41,070 nucleotides of DNA from a bacterium. GTDB taxonomy: Bacteria; SZUA-79; Acidulodesulfobacterales; Acidulodesulfobacteraceae. The stretch is taken from contig JAJYJI010000013.1 in assembly GCA_021789605.1 (NCBI GenBank), positions 1 through 41,070 of the forward strand. Reading direction: 5' to 3'. The notes under the pieces are model-generated. The model ran no database searches and was not told the DNA's origin. It saw only the letters and a program-made list of their open reading frames with translations. The position numbers were made by a program, and so were the translations under genes. Shown piece by piece: positions 1-6,366 of the stretch (the first letter of the stretch is position 1; every line of letters starts with the position of its first letter).

Positions 1-168
1 GCATAGATTCAATGGCAGATAAAGACATGCCTTTCCCTGGTTCTAACAGGGGCTATAAATCATCCTCCTATATAATACCTCTTATGCTTTTGTTATTCGG
101 CGGCGGCAGACATATAGAAGATTTAAACTTAAAATTGCTGATAGAAATGGTTAAAATGGTCTCAAAGT
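1..168 (+). pseudogene. IS1380/IS4-like DDE transposase, N-terminal fragment
   Basis: The open frame from the window edge reads IDSMADKDMPFPGSNRGYK, then a hydrophobic stretch ending in LLLFGGGRHIEDL. The pattern 'PGSNRGYK ... hydrophobic ... GGGR.xEDL' is what I recall from the N-terminal part of IS1380-type (DDE group 1) transposases, which run to about 400 residues. Here similarity ends after about 45 residues, and the frame runs into the palindromic repeat at 180, giving the translation RWIPAYAGMT that is typical of such repeats. No DDE catalytic region follows. I read it as a decayed remnant whose 5' end lies outside the window. Family assignment is from memory of the motif and is moderate. 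Confidence 0.5.
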
Positions 169-179
169 TATATGAACGC

Positions 180-263
180 TGGATTCCCGCCTACGCGGGA
201 ATGACACCTGTTGGGTGAAAAGTTAAATCCTCTCAAAGTCATTCCTGCGTAGGCGGGAATCCA
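180..263. repeat. Inverted pair of 26-bp palindromic repeats
   Basis: TGGATTCCCGCC...GGGAATGAC at 180-205 returns as its reverse complement at 238-263 with one mismatch (26-base units). Each unit holds an internal dyad (CCCGCCTACGCGGG in the first copy), so the pair can form either two small hairpins or one long hairpin with a 32-base loop. The sequence is the familiar dispersed 'PAYAGMT' intergenic repeat of many proteobacterial genomes. The nonamer TCTCAAAGT occurs at 160-168 and 231-239, around the first copy. Confidence 0.85.
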
Positions 264-420
264 GAAAAATAATTTTCTATCGGCAATTTTGGGCTCTACA
301 ATTTAGGGAAAAACTTGATAGTATCAATTTTTCATTATATAAGCATATTTAACATAACTGAATTTATCGATAAAGCGATTAAGAAAAAAAATAAAAAGTA
401 GAAAAAAAGTAGAAAAATAT

Positions 421-449
421 TTGACAGCGTACTCTAATAGCGGTATAAA
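421..449 (+). promoter_or_regulatory. Sigma70-type promoter of the Asn/Ser/Asp-rich protein gene
   Basis: A consensus -35 TTGACA (421-426) is followed by a 17-base spacer and -10 TATAAA (444-449). Transcription would start near 457, leaving a leader of about 54 bases before the ATG at 511. The box match and spacing are near ideal, so this small gene is probably well expressed. Confidence 0.75.
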
Positions 450-510
450 TAAAAATAAGAGCGGCGATTAAGGGCGAGAAAATAATTTTATTTATAAGGT
501 GGCGATTAAC

Positions 511-864
511 ATGGGCTTATTCAGTTGGTTAGGCGGCTTTTTTGATAACGATAATGAAAGTATGGATTCCGGCACGACGATTAATCCCGCTTCGGGACTG
601 CCGATGATTAGCGGAGATACGAGCGGCGTCGATGTGGACGGCAATCCTTACGGTATGGACAACTCGGACGATTTTAGCAATAGTAGCGATAGTTTTATAA
701 ATTCGGACAGCGATTTTATGAATAGTGATATGTTTAGCAATAACAGCGATTTCGGGAGTAGCGATAATTTCGGCAACGATAGTTTTTCTAACGATAGTTT
801 TAACAGCTTCGGCAATGACGATAGCTTTGATAGCGGCAGTTCAGGCTTTGACGATGATTTTTAA
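511..864 (+). CDS. Small low-complexity Asn/Ser/Asp/Phe-rich protein
   Basis: A 117-residue acidic protein of unknown function. The start is placed at the ATG at 511 because AAGGTGG lies 8 bases before it; a GTG at 499 would add four residues but overlaps that ribosome binding site. The N-terminus MGLFSWLGGFF is short and hydrophobic. It is followed by NPASGLPMI and GVDVDGNPYG, a short motif I recall from small uncharacterised proteins of plasmids and islands in several proteobacteria. From residue 50 onward the chain is a loose repeat of 'SD-F' or 'ND-S-F' units made almost only of Ser, Asn, Asp, Gly and Phe, so it is probably disordered. No signal peptide or catalytic motif is visible. A strong promoter lies just upstream. 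Confidence 0.75.
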   Translation: MGLFSWLGGFFDNDNESMDSGTTINPASGLPMISGDTSGVDVDGNPYGMDNSDDFSNSSDSFINSDSDFMNSDMFSNNSDFGSSDNFGNDSFSNDSFNSFGNDDSFDSGSSGFDDDF

Positions 865-986
865 TGCTTGCTGACAAAATACATAATAACCGTCGATATC
901 CCAGCGGAAAATAATCTATTATTAGAATTGATAAATAAATTCGCGGAGGGGTCATGGCATATAGAAAGAAAAATTTTATTATCACC

Positions 987-1310
987 TTAAACTTCCGCAA
1001 TATTGCCGGAGCATATCTTATAGTTTTCAACAGCCCAGTATGCAGGTTTCGGAAAGCCATGCGTTTGCCTTATTATGCTTATCAGCTTACAGCTGGACAC
1101 GGTCGTTGTGATAGGTATGGCATCATAGTTATAAGCTCCGTATGCGTAAATATAGGGGCTATTTGAGTTGTAAACCCGCATAGCAAGTTTGTTGAAGTTT
1201 GAATCGGACTGGTTGTAGGGCGGATTAAGGCCGCCGAAGGCGTGAGTTGTATTTGCGGAAAAAAGGATAAGGATAAATATAAATATTTTTAATTTTGATT
1301 TATTCGCCAT
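987..1310 (-). CDS. Small exported protein, unknown function
   Basis: A 107-residue protein with a clear Sec signal peptide: basic MANKSKLK, a hydrophobic core of Phe/Ile/Leu, and a cleavage-like site after THA (about residue 24). The mature part is rich in Tyr and Asn and has two cysteines, in SSCKLI and YKICSG, that could form one disulphide in the periplasm or outside the cell. I do not recognise a family. The ATG at 1310 is the only reasonable start (in-frame stop 9 bases upstream), but the ribosome binding site is poor. Plus-strand frames over the same bases lack protein-like features. It lies about 100 bases downstream of a promoter with a G10 spacer. Confidence 0.6.
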   Translation of the reverse strand: MANKSKLKIFIFILILFSANTTHAFGGLNPPYNQSDSNFNKLAMRVYNSNSPYIYAYGAYNYDAIPITTTVSSCKLISIIRQTHGFPKPAYWAVENYKICSGNIAEV

Positions 1311-1331
1311 CCGTATTTAATCGCTATTTTT

Positions 1332-1370
1332 ATCGAAAATCAGATTATTGATGCCGGACTGATTTTTGAT
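1332..1370 (-). promoter_or_regulatory. Hairpin in the leader of the exported-protein gene
   Basis: ATCGAAAATCAG (1332-1343) and CTGATTTTTGAT (1359-1370) pair over 11 of 12 positions around a 15-base loop. In the minus-strand transcript this lies about 20 bases before the start codon. It could influence translation or stability. A role is inference only. Confidence 0.4.
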
Positions 1371-1415
1371 TAATAAATTAAATAAATTATGTTTATAATA
1401 TTTTAATTTACATAA

Positions 1416-1445
1416 ATTAAAGCACCCCCCCCCCAGAAATGTCAA
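1416..1445 (-). promoter_or_regulatory. Promoter with a G10 tract in the spacer (candidate phase-variable promoter)
   Basis: Read on the minus strand: -35 TTGACA (1445-1440), spacer TTTCT-G10-TGC (18 bases), -10 TTTAAT (1421-1416) preceded by an extended -10 TG. The ten G residues (C10 on the plus strand, 1425-1434) fill the spacer, so slippage by one base changes spacing between 17, 18 and 19. Transcription would start near 1409, with a leader of about 100 bases before the gene at 1310. The boxes and tract are directly visible. Phase variation is inferred from known systems such as Neisseria porA and Bordetella fim. Confidence 0.6.
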
Positions 1446-1556
1446 GCGTTTTTTTAACAGAGGAATTTTAAAAAAAATTAAAATTCAAATTATTTTAATA
1501 ACGCTTTATAAAATTCCTTAAAAGAATCCTGCTCGTTAACTCTATAAATAACTACA

Positions 1557-1597
1557 TTGAGGGAACTCGCTTTTGACGACAAAAGCTATTCCCTCAA
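1557..1597. repeat. Strong 41-base stem-loop
   Basis: TTGAGGGAA (1557-1565) pairs with TTCCCTCAA (1589-1597), and inside it GCTTTTG (1569-1575) pairs with CAAAAGC (1580-1586) around the loop ACGA. Only a small internal loop (CTC versus TA) interrupts 16 base pairs. No T-run follows on either strand, so it is not a standard terminator. It is the first of three adjacent hairpins in this gene-free stretch. Confidence 0.7.
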
Positions 1598-1620
1598 ACT
1601 CCCTAAGCAAAATCGGGGAT

Positions 1621-1662
1621 GGGAGTAGAAACCCGCAGGCTCATCCGTTTTTCTCTGCTCCC
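1621..1662. repeat. Second stem-loop of the intergenic structured block
   Basis: GGGAGTAGA (1621-1629) pairs with TCTGCTCCC (1654-1662), nine pairs including one G-U wobble. A third, bulged hairpin of TTCTTGGC with GCCAAAAGAA follows at about 1683-1703. The block 1557-1703 is richer in GC than its surroundings and holds no convincing gene. It may be a dispersed repeat or an untranslated RNA. Confidence 0.5.
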
Positions 1663-1730
1663 GTTGGTCGCATATTTCTTTTTTTCTTGGCCGCCAAAAG
1701 AAAAATCTTTATTATTTTAAATATCGGTTG

Positions 1731-1736
1731 TATAAT
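1731..1736 (+). promoter_or_regulatory. Possible -10 box for the membrane coiled-coil gene
   Basis: A perfect TATAAT lies 32 bases before the ATG at 1769. The corresponding -35 position holds only a weak TTTATT, so the promoter call is tentative. Confidence 0.35.
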
Positions 1737-1768
1737 TTAATAAAAGGATTAAATTAATCAGGGGCATT

Positions 1769-2038
1769 ATGATAGGCTATATAAATTTAGGCATACTTTT
1801 AATTGTGCTTGGGTTCGTAATTGGGGTTTATGTCCATACGGACAGAAAAATCGATAAATTGTCCGATGAGATTAAAGAAGTTAATAAAACCTTATCTAAT
1901 AAAATTGACGAAAATAATAAGACTTTAAACGATAGGATAGATAAACTCTCGGATAGAATGGACAGATTATACGATATACTCGTCCATATGGGATTCAGAG
2001 AAGAAAGACTTCATAGAGATAAAGCCGCAAACGAATAA
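1769..2038 (+). CDS. Small membrane-anchored coiled-coil protein
   Basis: An 89-residue protein with one N-terminal membrane segment (about residues 5-23, ILLIVLGFVIGVYV) followed by a long charged helix. The helix carries heptad-like spacing of Leu and Ile in repeats such as DKLSDEIKEVNKTL and DRIDKLSDRMDRL up to about residue 75. CAGGGGC sits just before the ATG as a ribosome binding site. It is probably a single-pass inner-membrane protein that oligomerises through its coiled coil. Similar small proteins are common beside mobile or toxin loci, but no partner is visible here. I cannot assign a function. It is the last gene before the tRNA fragment. Confidence 0.7.
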   Translation: MIGYINLGILLIVLGFVIGVYVHTDRKIDKLSDEIKEVNKTLSNKIDENNKTLNDRIDKLSDRMDRLYDILVHMGFREERLHRDKAANE

Positions 2039-2128
2039 GAATAAAATAAGAAAATACAAAAACGCATACAGTAAAATTTTATCAGGCTAAATAATTTAAT
2101 TAAATTAATAACTTATATTATCCGATAT

Positions 2129-2178
2129 TTACCTTCACACGGTGGAAGCCGCAGGTTCGAGACCTGCCGCGCCCACCA
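2129..2178 (+). pseudogene. 3' half of a tRNA-Val(CAC) gene, probable att-site remnant
   Basis: The sequence contains an anticodon stem (TTACC with GGTGG), a seven-base loop TTCACAC whose anticodon is CAC (Val), a variable region AAGCC, a perfect T-stem GCAGG/CCTGC around TTCGAGA, the 3' acceptor strand CGCGCCC, discriminator A and an encoded CCA ending at 2178. The 5' acceptor strand (expected GGGCGCG) and the D-arm are missing; the upstream sequence is plain AT-rich DNA. It therefore cannot make a tRNA. Integrases of genomic islands often recombine inside tRNA 3' ends and leave such a copy at the far end of the island. That origin is inference. Confidence 0.8.
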
Positions 2179-2286
2179 AGCAATACCGCAGTAAATAAGC
2201 CTTTCAAGTCAATATCACGCCTTGACGTGTTTAAAAGAGTTTCCGCAACCATGAGCGATGGAGAGAAAGAGAAAACGCAAGTCATT

Positions 2287-3726
2287 TTAAGAGTCGAACT
2301 TAATATAGTCTATGGATTTGGTGGATTTGGCGCCTAACTGCTTAATCTTTTCAAATTTCCCCATCAAATTTCCTTTGCCGGAAACAAGCTGTGTTTTGGC
2401 ATCTCCGTATTTTAAAACCGTTTTGTCTAACGCCGCCCCCATTTCTTCCATACTTTTACCGAAAGAGCAAAATTTATCGTATAACTGCCCCGCAATAAAC
2501 ATTATTTCGTTAGCGTTTTCCATACTTTTTTCCTGCACCCACAGGCTGGAAACTATTTTTAAAACCAGCATAATTATAGAAGGGGTCGCGACTATTACAT
2601 TTCTGCTATACGCGAATGTTAAGATATCCCTGTCGTAATTTACGGCCGCGGTATATGCGAATTCGATAGGAATAAACATAATAACGGTATCTAAACTGTT
2701 TGCTCCCAATAATCTGGAATAATTCTTGTCGCTCAATTCGCTTATATGCTTTCTAACCGAATTAACGTGGGATTTAAGGAACCTGTCTATGTCCGCCTCC
2801 GCATCTTGATTGATGCCGGTATTATTTGAGCCGGCAATGCTAATATATTTCTCGTAATCGGTAAGCGATACCTTGGAATCTATTATTAAATCCCTGTTTT
2901 GCGGAAGATGCACTATGACGTCCGGCCTTAACTTAATAGATTCGTCCATTTCTCCGGTCGTTTTTAAAGTTTTTTGAGTTTCGTACTGGATGCCTTTTAT
3001 AAGGCCGGAATGCTCCAATAATTTTTCCAATATCATCTCTCCCCAGTCGCCCTGAACTTTTCCCGTTCCTTTTAATGCCGCGGTCAGATTATCGGTCGTC
3101 CTTTTCATCGTATTTTCTACTTCGACAAGCTCGCCTATTTTCGTCTGAAGCGAAAATCTCTGTTTGGACTCTTTATCGTAAGTATCTTCCACTCTTTTTT
3201 GAAACTCGTTAATCTTTTCAGAAAGAGGATTGAGTATGCCGTATATACTTTCTTTATTGATTTCTACGAATTTTTTACTTTTATCTTCCAGCATCCTGGA
3301 CGACAGATTTTCAAATTCTTCCTTAAATCTATTTTCGAGTTCCAAAAACTCTTTTTTTTGATTTATTAACCGGGATTCATAATCTGCCTTTAAGTTTTCT
3401 ATTTTTTCTTTTAAATTATTATTTTCCGTCGTTAACGACGAAAGTTCAGCAAAGAGACGCTTATTGTCTTCATTCAGCTTTTCTCTCAGCGCATTGGCAT
3501 CGCTCATTTCTATGTTTGCGCTGTTGAACTGGATTTTCAGATTTCTAAGCTCTTCTTCAAGCACTATATATTTCTTTATAATGCCGTCTCTTTCCGCCAA
3601 GCTTGCCGAAACGGCATCGCTGTGACGGCTTTTAAGCCTGCCCGTATATGCGAGGAAAAATATTATGGCAGCCGTCAGCCCTATAAAAAGAACCGATGAT
3701 AATGCGAGCATGAAATATTCGGCCAT
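2287..3726 (-). CDS. rmuC: DNA recombination protein RmuC
   Basis: A 479-residue RmuC family protein. An N-terminal membrane helix (about residues 5-27) is followed by a long coiled coil (about 45-190) and the RmuC nuclease-like domain (PF02646), recognisable by GKVQGDWGE, LRPDVIVHLP and LIIDSKVSL, which carries the acidic and lysine residues of the restriction-endonuclease-like fold. RmuC limits certain DNA inversions in E. coli; its exact biochemistry is unsettled. The ATG at 3726 is preferred over an in-frame TTG at 3732 because AGGG lies 9 bases before the ATG and only about 3 before the TTG. It is the last gene of the rimI-pyrKD-rmuC run and lies 17 bases after pyrKD. The region 2179-2286 beyond it holds no gene. 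Confidence 0.9.
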   Translation of the reverse strand: MAEYFMLALSSVLFIGLTAAIIFFLAYTGRLKSRHSDAVSASLAERDGIIKKYIVLEEELRNLKIQFNSANIEMSDANALREKLNEDNKRLFAELSSLTTENNNLKEKIENLKADYESRLINQKKEFLELENRFKEEFENLSSRMLEDKSKKFVEINKESIYGILNPLSEKINEFQKRVEDTYDKESKQRFSLQTKIGELVEVENTMKRTTDNLTAALKGTGKVQGDWGEMILEKLLEHSGLIKGIQYETQKTLKTTGEMDESIKLRPDVIVHLPQNRDLIIDSKVSLTDYEKYISIAGSNNTGINQDAEADIDRFLKSHVNSVRKHISELSDKNYSRLLGANSLDTVIMFIPIEFAYTAAVNYDRDILTFAYSRNVIVATPSIIMLVLKIVSSLWVQEKSMENANEIMFIAGQLYDKFCSFGKSMEEMGAALDKTVLKYGDAKTQLVSGKGNLMGKFEKIKQLGAKSTKSIDYIKFDS

Positions 3727-3743
3727 TTTCAAAAACCCTGACT

Positions 3744-5666
3744 TTACGGTTTAATTTTTCTGTTTGCAAGCCCGATAATCCGATAGATACTGTCAAAACC
3801 GTTAATAATTAAATAATTTTTTAATCCGCAGACTATTTCCGGAACGATTTTAGGTTTTACGAAAGAATATGTTCCTACAGAAACCGCGGAAGCTCCCGCC
3901 AGAAAAAACTCCGCGGCATCCTCCCACGAACTTATGCCTCCCATTCCTATAATCGGAATCCTAACGCTGTTGTAAACATCGTTTACAAGCTTTATGGCTA
4001 CGGGCTTTATCGCCGCTCCGGATAACCCTCCGAAGCCCCTGCCCAATTTAAATTTTTTCGTTTTTATATCTATTTTTGCCGCCGGAATAGTATTTATAAG
4101 CGATATAATATCGGCGCCGGCTTTTTCGCAGACTTCCGCAATTAACGATATATCGCTTACCATGGGGGTCAGTTTTACTATTAAAGGCAATTTATCGCCT
4201 GTTATTTCTTTTACAGAAGAAACTAATTCATAGACGGCTTCGGGATCCGAACCGAAAGTTCTTCCTCCTTCTTTTATGTTGGGGCACGAGATATTTGCTT
4301 CAAGCGCGCCGATGCCTTCGATTTCCGACAACTTTTGCGCCAATAAAACATATTCTTCGATGCTCTTTCCAAAAAAATTGACTATCACGGGTTTTTTGAA
4401 ATTTCTCAAAAAAGGCATTTTATCGTTTCTGAATTTTTCTAAGCCTACGTTTTGTAGGCCGATTGAATTTATCATGCCGCACGATGTTTCGCAAATTCTC
4501 GGCATTTCGTTTCCCTTAGACGGTTCCAAAGAAATTCCTTTAGTTACGAGGGCGCCGAAATACTCGTAATCTAAAATATTTATAAATTCCTCTCCGTATC
4601 CGAATGTGCCGGATGCGGGCATAACCGGATAATCTAGAAATAAACCCCTTAATTTTACCGAAAGATTTATATCTTTATTTTTATTTTTATTGTTTTCGTC
4701 TTTATCATTATCGTTGACATCGATATTAACCGGTTCGCCACGCACGATATTTCTATCGTTAATATCGAAAATTTCACCTGCGTAAAAAACGGGACCGTCT
4801 TTGCAGACCCTTTTATATTCAAAATCTTCCGCCTTTTTAATCTTAATAGCGCATCCGAGGCAGACCCCTATTCCGCACCCGAAACTTTCTTCTAAAGACA
4901 CTTGAAGGCTGTCCGGCGGCAAGCCCGTCTCTAAAAACCGCGAAATAAGACCGTTCGTCATAGTCTTTGGGCCGCAGGCATAAAAAAATACGCCGTCGCC
5001 TTCATTCCGGTTGACGGCTTCTCCGTCTTTTTTTACATATTCCCCTATATTTTTATCTAATAATTCTATTATATTTCCCTTAAATCCAAATGACCCGTCG
5101 TCCGTCGCAAAATGAACTTCGTCTAATCCCGATTGCGCCATATCCGTTAAATTGCGCCTGAAGTAAAGCTCCTCCGCTTTGCCGGCTCCGTAATATAAAA
5201 TTATTCTGTCTTTTATTTTACCGGCGTTGCCGCAAACGTTAGCGATATAATCCGGCATAGAGAATAAAGGCGCCAAGCCGACGCCTCCGGCAATCAATAT
5301 ATGCGTTCTTCTTTTGCCTGAATCCGCGTTTGCATCCAATTCCAAATTAAATCCGTTTCCTAAGGGACCGGTAACGTCCAAAAATCCGCCCTCTGGAATT
5401 TTACTTAAAATCTCCGTGGAACTGCCGCAAACTCTGTATAAAATCTCGAATTCGCAATCGTTAAATTTATTAAAAACGGAAAACGGCCTTGCAAGCAAAG
5501 GTGCGGGAGCGCCCGAATTAGGCTTTATCATAACAAACTGCCCCGGTTTGTAATTGGATGCTATAAATTGATTTTTAATCCTTAAAACATAGGTTCCATT
5601 AGTATCTTCTATCTTCCGGTTAAAAGTTACCCCGCATTTTTCGCTTATAATTCCTTTACCATGCAT
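3744..5666 (-). CDS. pyrK-pyrD: Fused dihydroorotate dehydrogenase B: PyrK electron-transfer subunit plus PyrD catalytic subunit
   Basis: One 640-residue chain carries both subunits of class 1B dihydroorotate dehydrogenase, which oxidises dihydroorotate to orotate and passes electrons to NAD+. Residues 1-310 are PyrK: a ferredoxin-reductase-type FAD domain, an NAD-binding domain (AGGVGLAPL) and a 2Fe-2S site at C264, C269, C272 and C288. A hydrophilic Asp/Asn/Lys linker covers about 311-333. Residues 334-640 are PyrDB, with PVMPASGTFG, NSIGLQN and the active-site base C461 in NISCPN, then the FMN-site sequence GMGGISS. In most bacteria the subunits come from separate genes. No stop or frameshift separates them here. 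The gene overlaps the end of rimI by 22 bases, so the two are cotranscribed. GGAGAGG precedes the ATG by 7 bases. Confidence 0.93.
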   Translation of the reverse strand: MHGKGIISEKCGVTFNRKIEDTNGTYVLRIKNQFIASNYKPGQFVMIKPNSGAPAPLLARPFSVFNKFNDCEFEILYRVCGSSTEILSKIPEGGFLDVTGPLGNGFNLELDANADSGKRRTHILIAGGVGLAPLFSMPDYIANVCGNAGKIKDRIILYYGAGKAEELYFRRNLTDMAQSGLDEVHFATDDGSFGFKGNIIELLDKNIGEYVKKDGEAVNRNEGDGVFFYACGPKTMTNGLISRFLETGLPPDSLQVSLEESFGCGIGVCLGCAIKIKKAEDFEYKRVCKDGPVFYAGEIFDINDRNIVRGEPVNIDVNDNDKDENNKNKNKDINLSVKLRGLFLDYPVMPASGTFGYGEEFINILDYEYFGALVTKGISLEPSKGNEMPRICETSCGMINSIGLQNVGLEKFRNDKMPFLRNFKKPVIVNFFGKSIEEYVLLAQKLSEIEGIGALEANISCPNIKEGGRTFGSDPEAVYELVSSVKEITGDKLPLIVKLTPMVSDISLIAEVCEKAGADIISLINTIPAAKIDIKTKKFKLGRGFGGLSGAAIKPVAIKLVNDVYNSVRIPIIGMGGISSWEDAAEFFLAGASAVSVGTYSFVKPKIVPEIVCGLKNYLIINGFDSIYRIIGLANRKIKP

Positions 5667-6268
5667 AAAGCATCCTCTCCGTTATCTTCATAGTAAGCTT
5701 TTCTTAGCATAAATATCTTGAAGCCGAATTTTTCGTATAGCTTTATGGCGGTTGAGTTTGATACTCTCACTTCAAGAAAAAAATACTTTATAATATCCGG
5801 CGAATATTTTTTTACGGCATAATCGAGAATCGAGGAGCCGATGCCTTTGTGCCGCATATCTTTTGCAACGGTTAAATCCAATATGTGCATTTCGTCCATA
5901 ACGTTATAAAATATAAAAAAACCTATTATATCCGATTGCAAATCGCATTTCATAGAGGGGTCTATGTCGGAAGCGGTAAATTTTCCGCCGTTTGCGCCGG
6001 CGTCGGCTATCATGGCATTTTTATCGGCATTTTTTGAATAGCATATTATAAAGCCGGAACCTTTTCGCTTAATTTCGTCGTCGAACATTTTTCTGTCCCA
6101 TAAAGTTTGAGATGCCTGCATATGCAATGCAAACATTTTTTCAATCATATATTCGGCTAAAATTTTGGCTTCCCGTCCGATTGAAGCGTCTAAAACCGGC
6201 GGCGCAATCGGCAGAGCCTCATTATCGTAACCGGAAAGTTCTTTCAGGTCTAAAAAATTTATCTTCAT
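5645..6268 (-). CDS. rimI: RimI-like ribosomal protein S18 alanine N-acetyltransferase
   Basis: A GNAT-family acetyltransferase of 207 residues. The acetyl-CoA motif is VAKDMRHKGIGSSIL (about 134-148), followed by LEVRVSNSTAIKLYEKFGF and the YYEDNGEDALCM ending that is typical of RimI, which acetylates the N-terminal alanine of S18. Usual RimI length is about 150; the extra length comes from an N-terminal extension of about 30 residues and a loop at roughly 77-110 (NADKNAMIADAGANGG) between the first strands. Other GNAT substrates cannot be excluded. It overlaps pyrKD by 22 bases. The ATG is preceded very closely by AGGA, an unusually short spacing. Confidence 0.8.
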   Translation of the reverse strand: MKINFLDLKELSGYDNEALPIAPPVLDASIGREAKILAEYMIEKMFALHMQASQTLWDRKMFDDEIKRKGSGFIICYSKNADKNAMIADAGANGGKFTASDIDPSMKCDLQSDIIGFFIFYNVMDEMHILDLTVAKDMRHKGIGSSILDYAVKKYSPDIIKYFFLEVRVSNSTAIKLYEKFGFKIFMLRKAYYEDNGEDALCMVKEL

Positions 6269-6366
6269 ATCCTATTATAAAGATATATATTTGCTTTATT
6301 ATTTCTTAAAAAAATTATAACGGCGATTTAAGATATATTAAATTTTCTAAAGTAAAAATAAGAAAT

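Noticed and set aside
12-218. 68-codon plus-strand frame as an intact gene
   Set aside because: Its first part looks like a transposase fragment and its end is read through the palindromic repeat (RWIPAYAGMT), so it is a broken remnant.
800-1060. Minus-strand 86-codon frame
   Set aside because: It overlaps two better-supported genes on either strand and has shadow-like composition.
954-1166. Plus-strand 70-codon frame with a good GGAGG before its ATG
   Set aside because: It lies opposite the exported-protein gene, has no recognisable features, and the opposite frame has a clear signal peptide and promoter. The GGAGG keeps a small doubt.
1461-1518. AGGAATTTTA/TAAAATTCCT inverted repeat as an insertion-sequence end
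   Set aside because: It is AT-rich, 38 bases apart, and encloses no gene.
2129-2178. Functional tRNA-Val
   Set aside because: The D-arm and 5' acceptor strand are missing, so no cloverleaf can form.
5645-5666. Overlap of rimI and pyrKD as a sign of frameshift or misannotated start
   Set aside because: Both proteins have complete family ends, and the pyrKD ATG has a proper ribosome binding site; the overlap is ordinary translational coupling.
6269-6290. Leaderless promoter for rimI from a TATAAT six bases before its ATG
   Set aside because: There is no -35 box, and TATAAT-like words are frequent in this AT-rich spacer.
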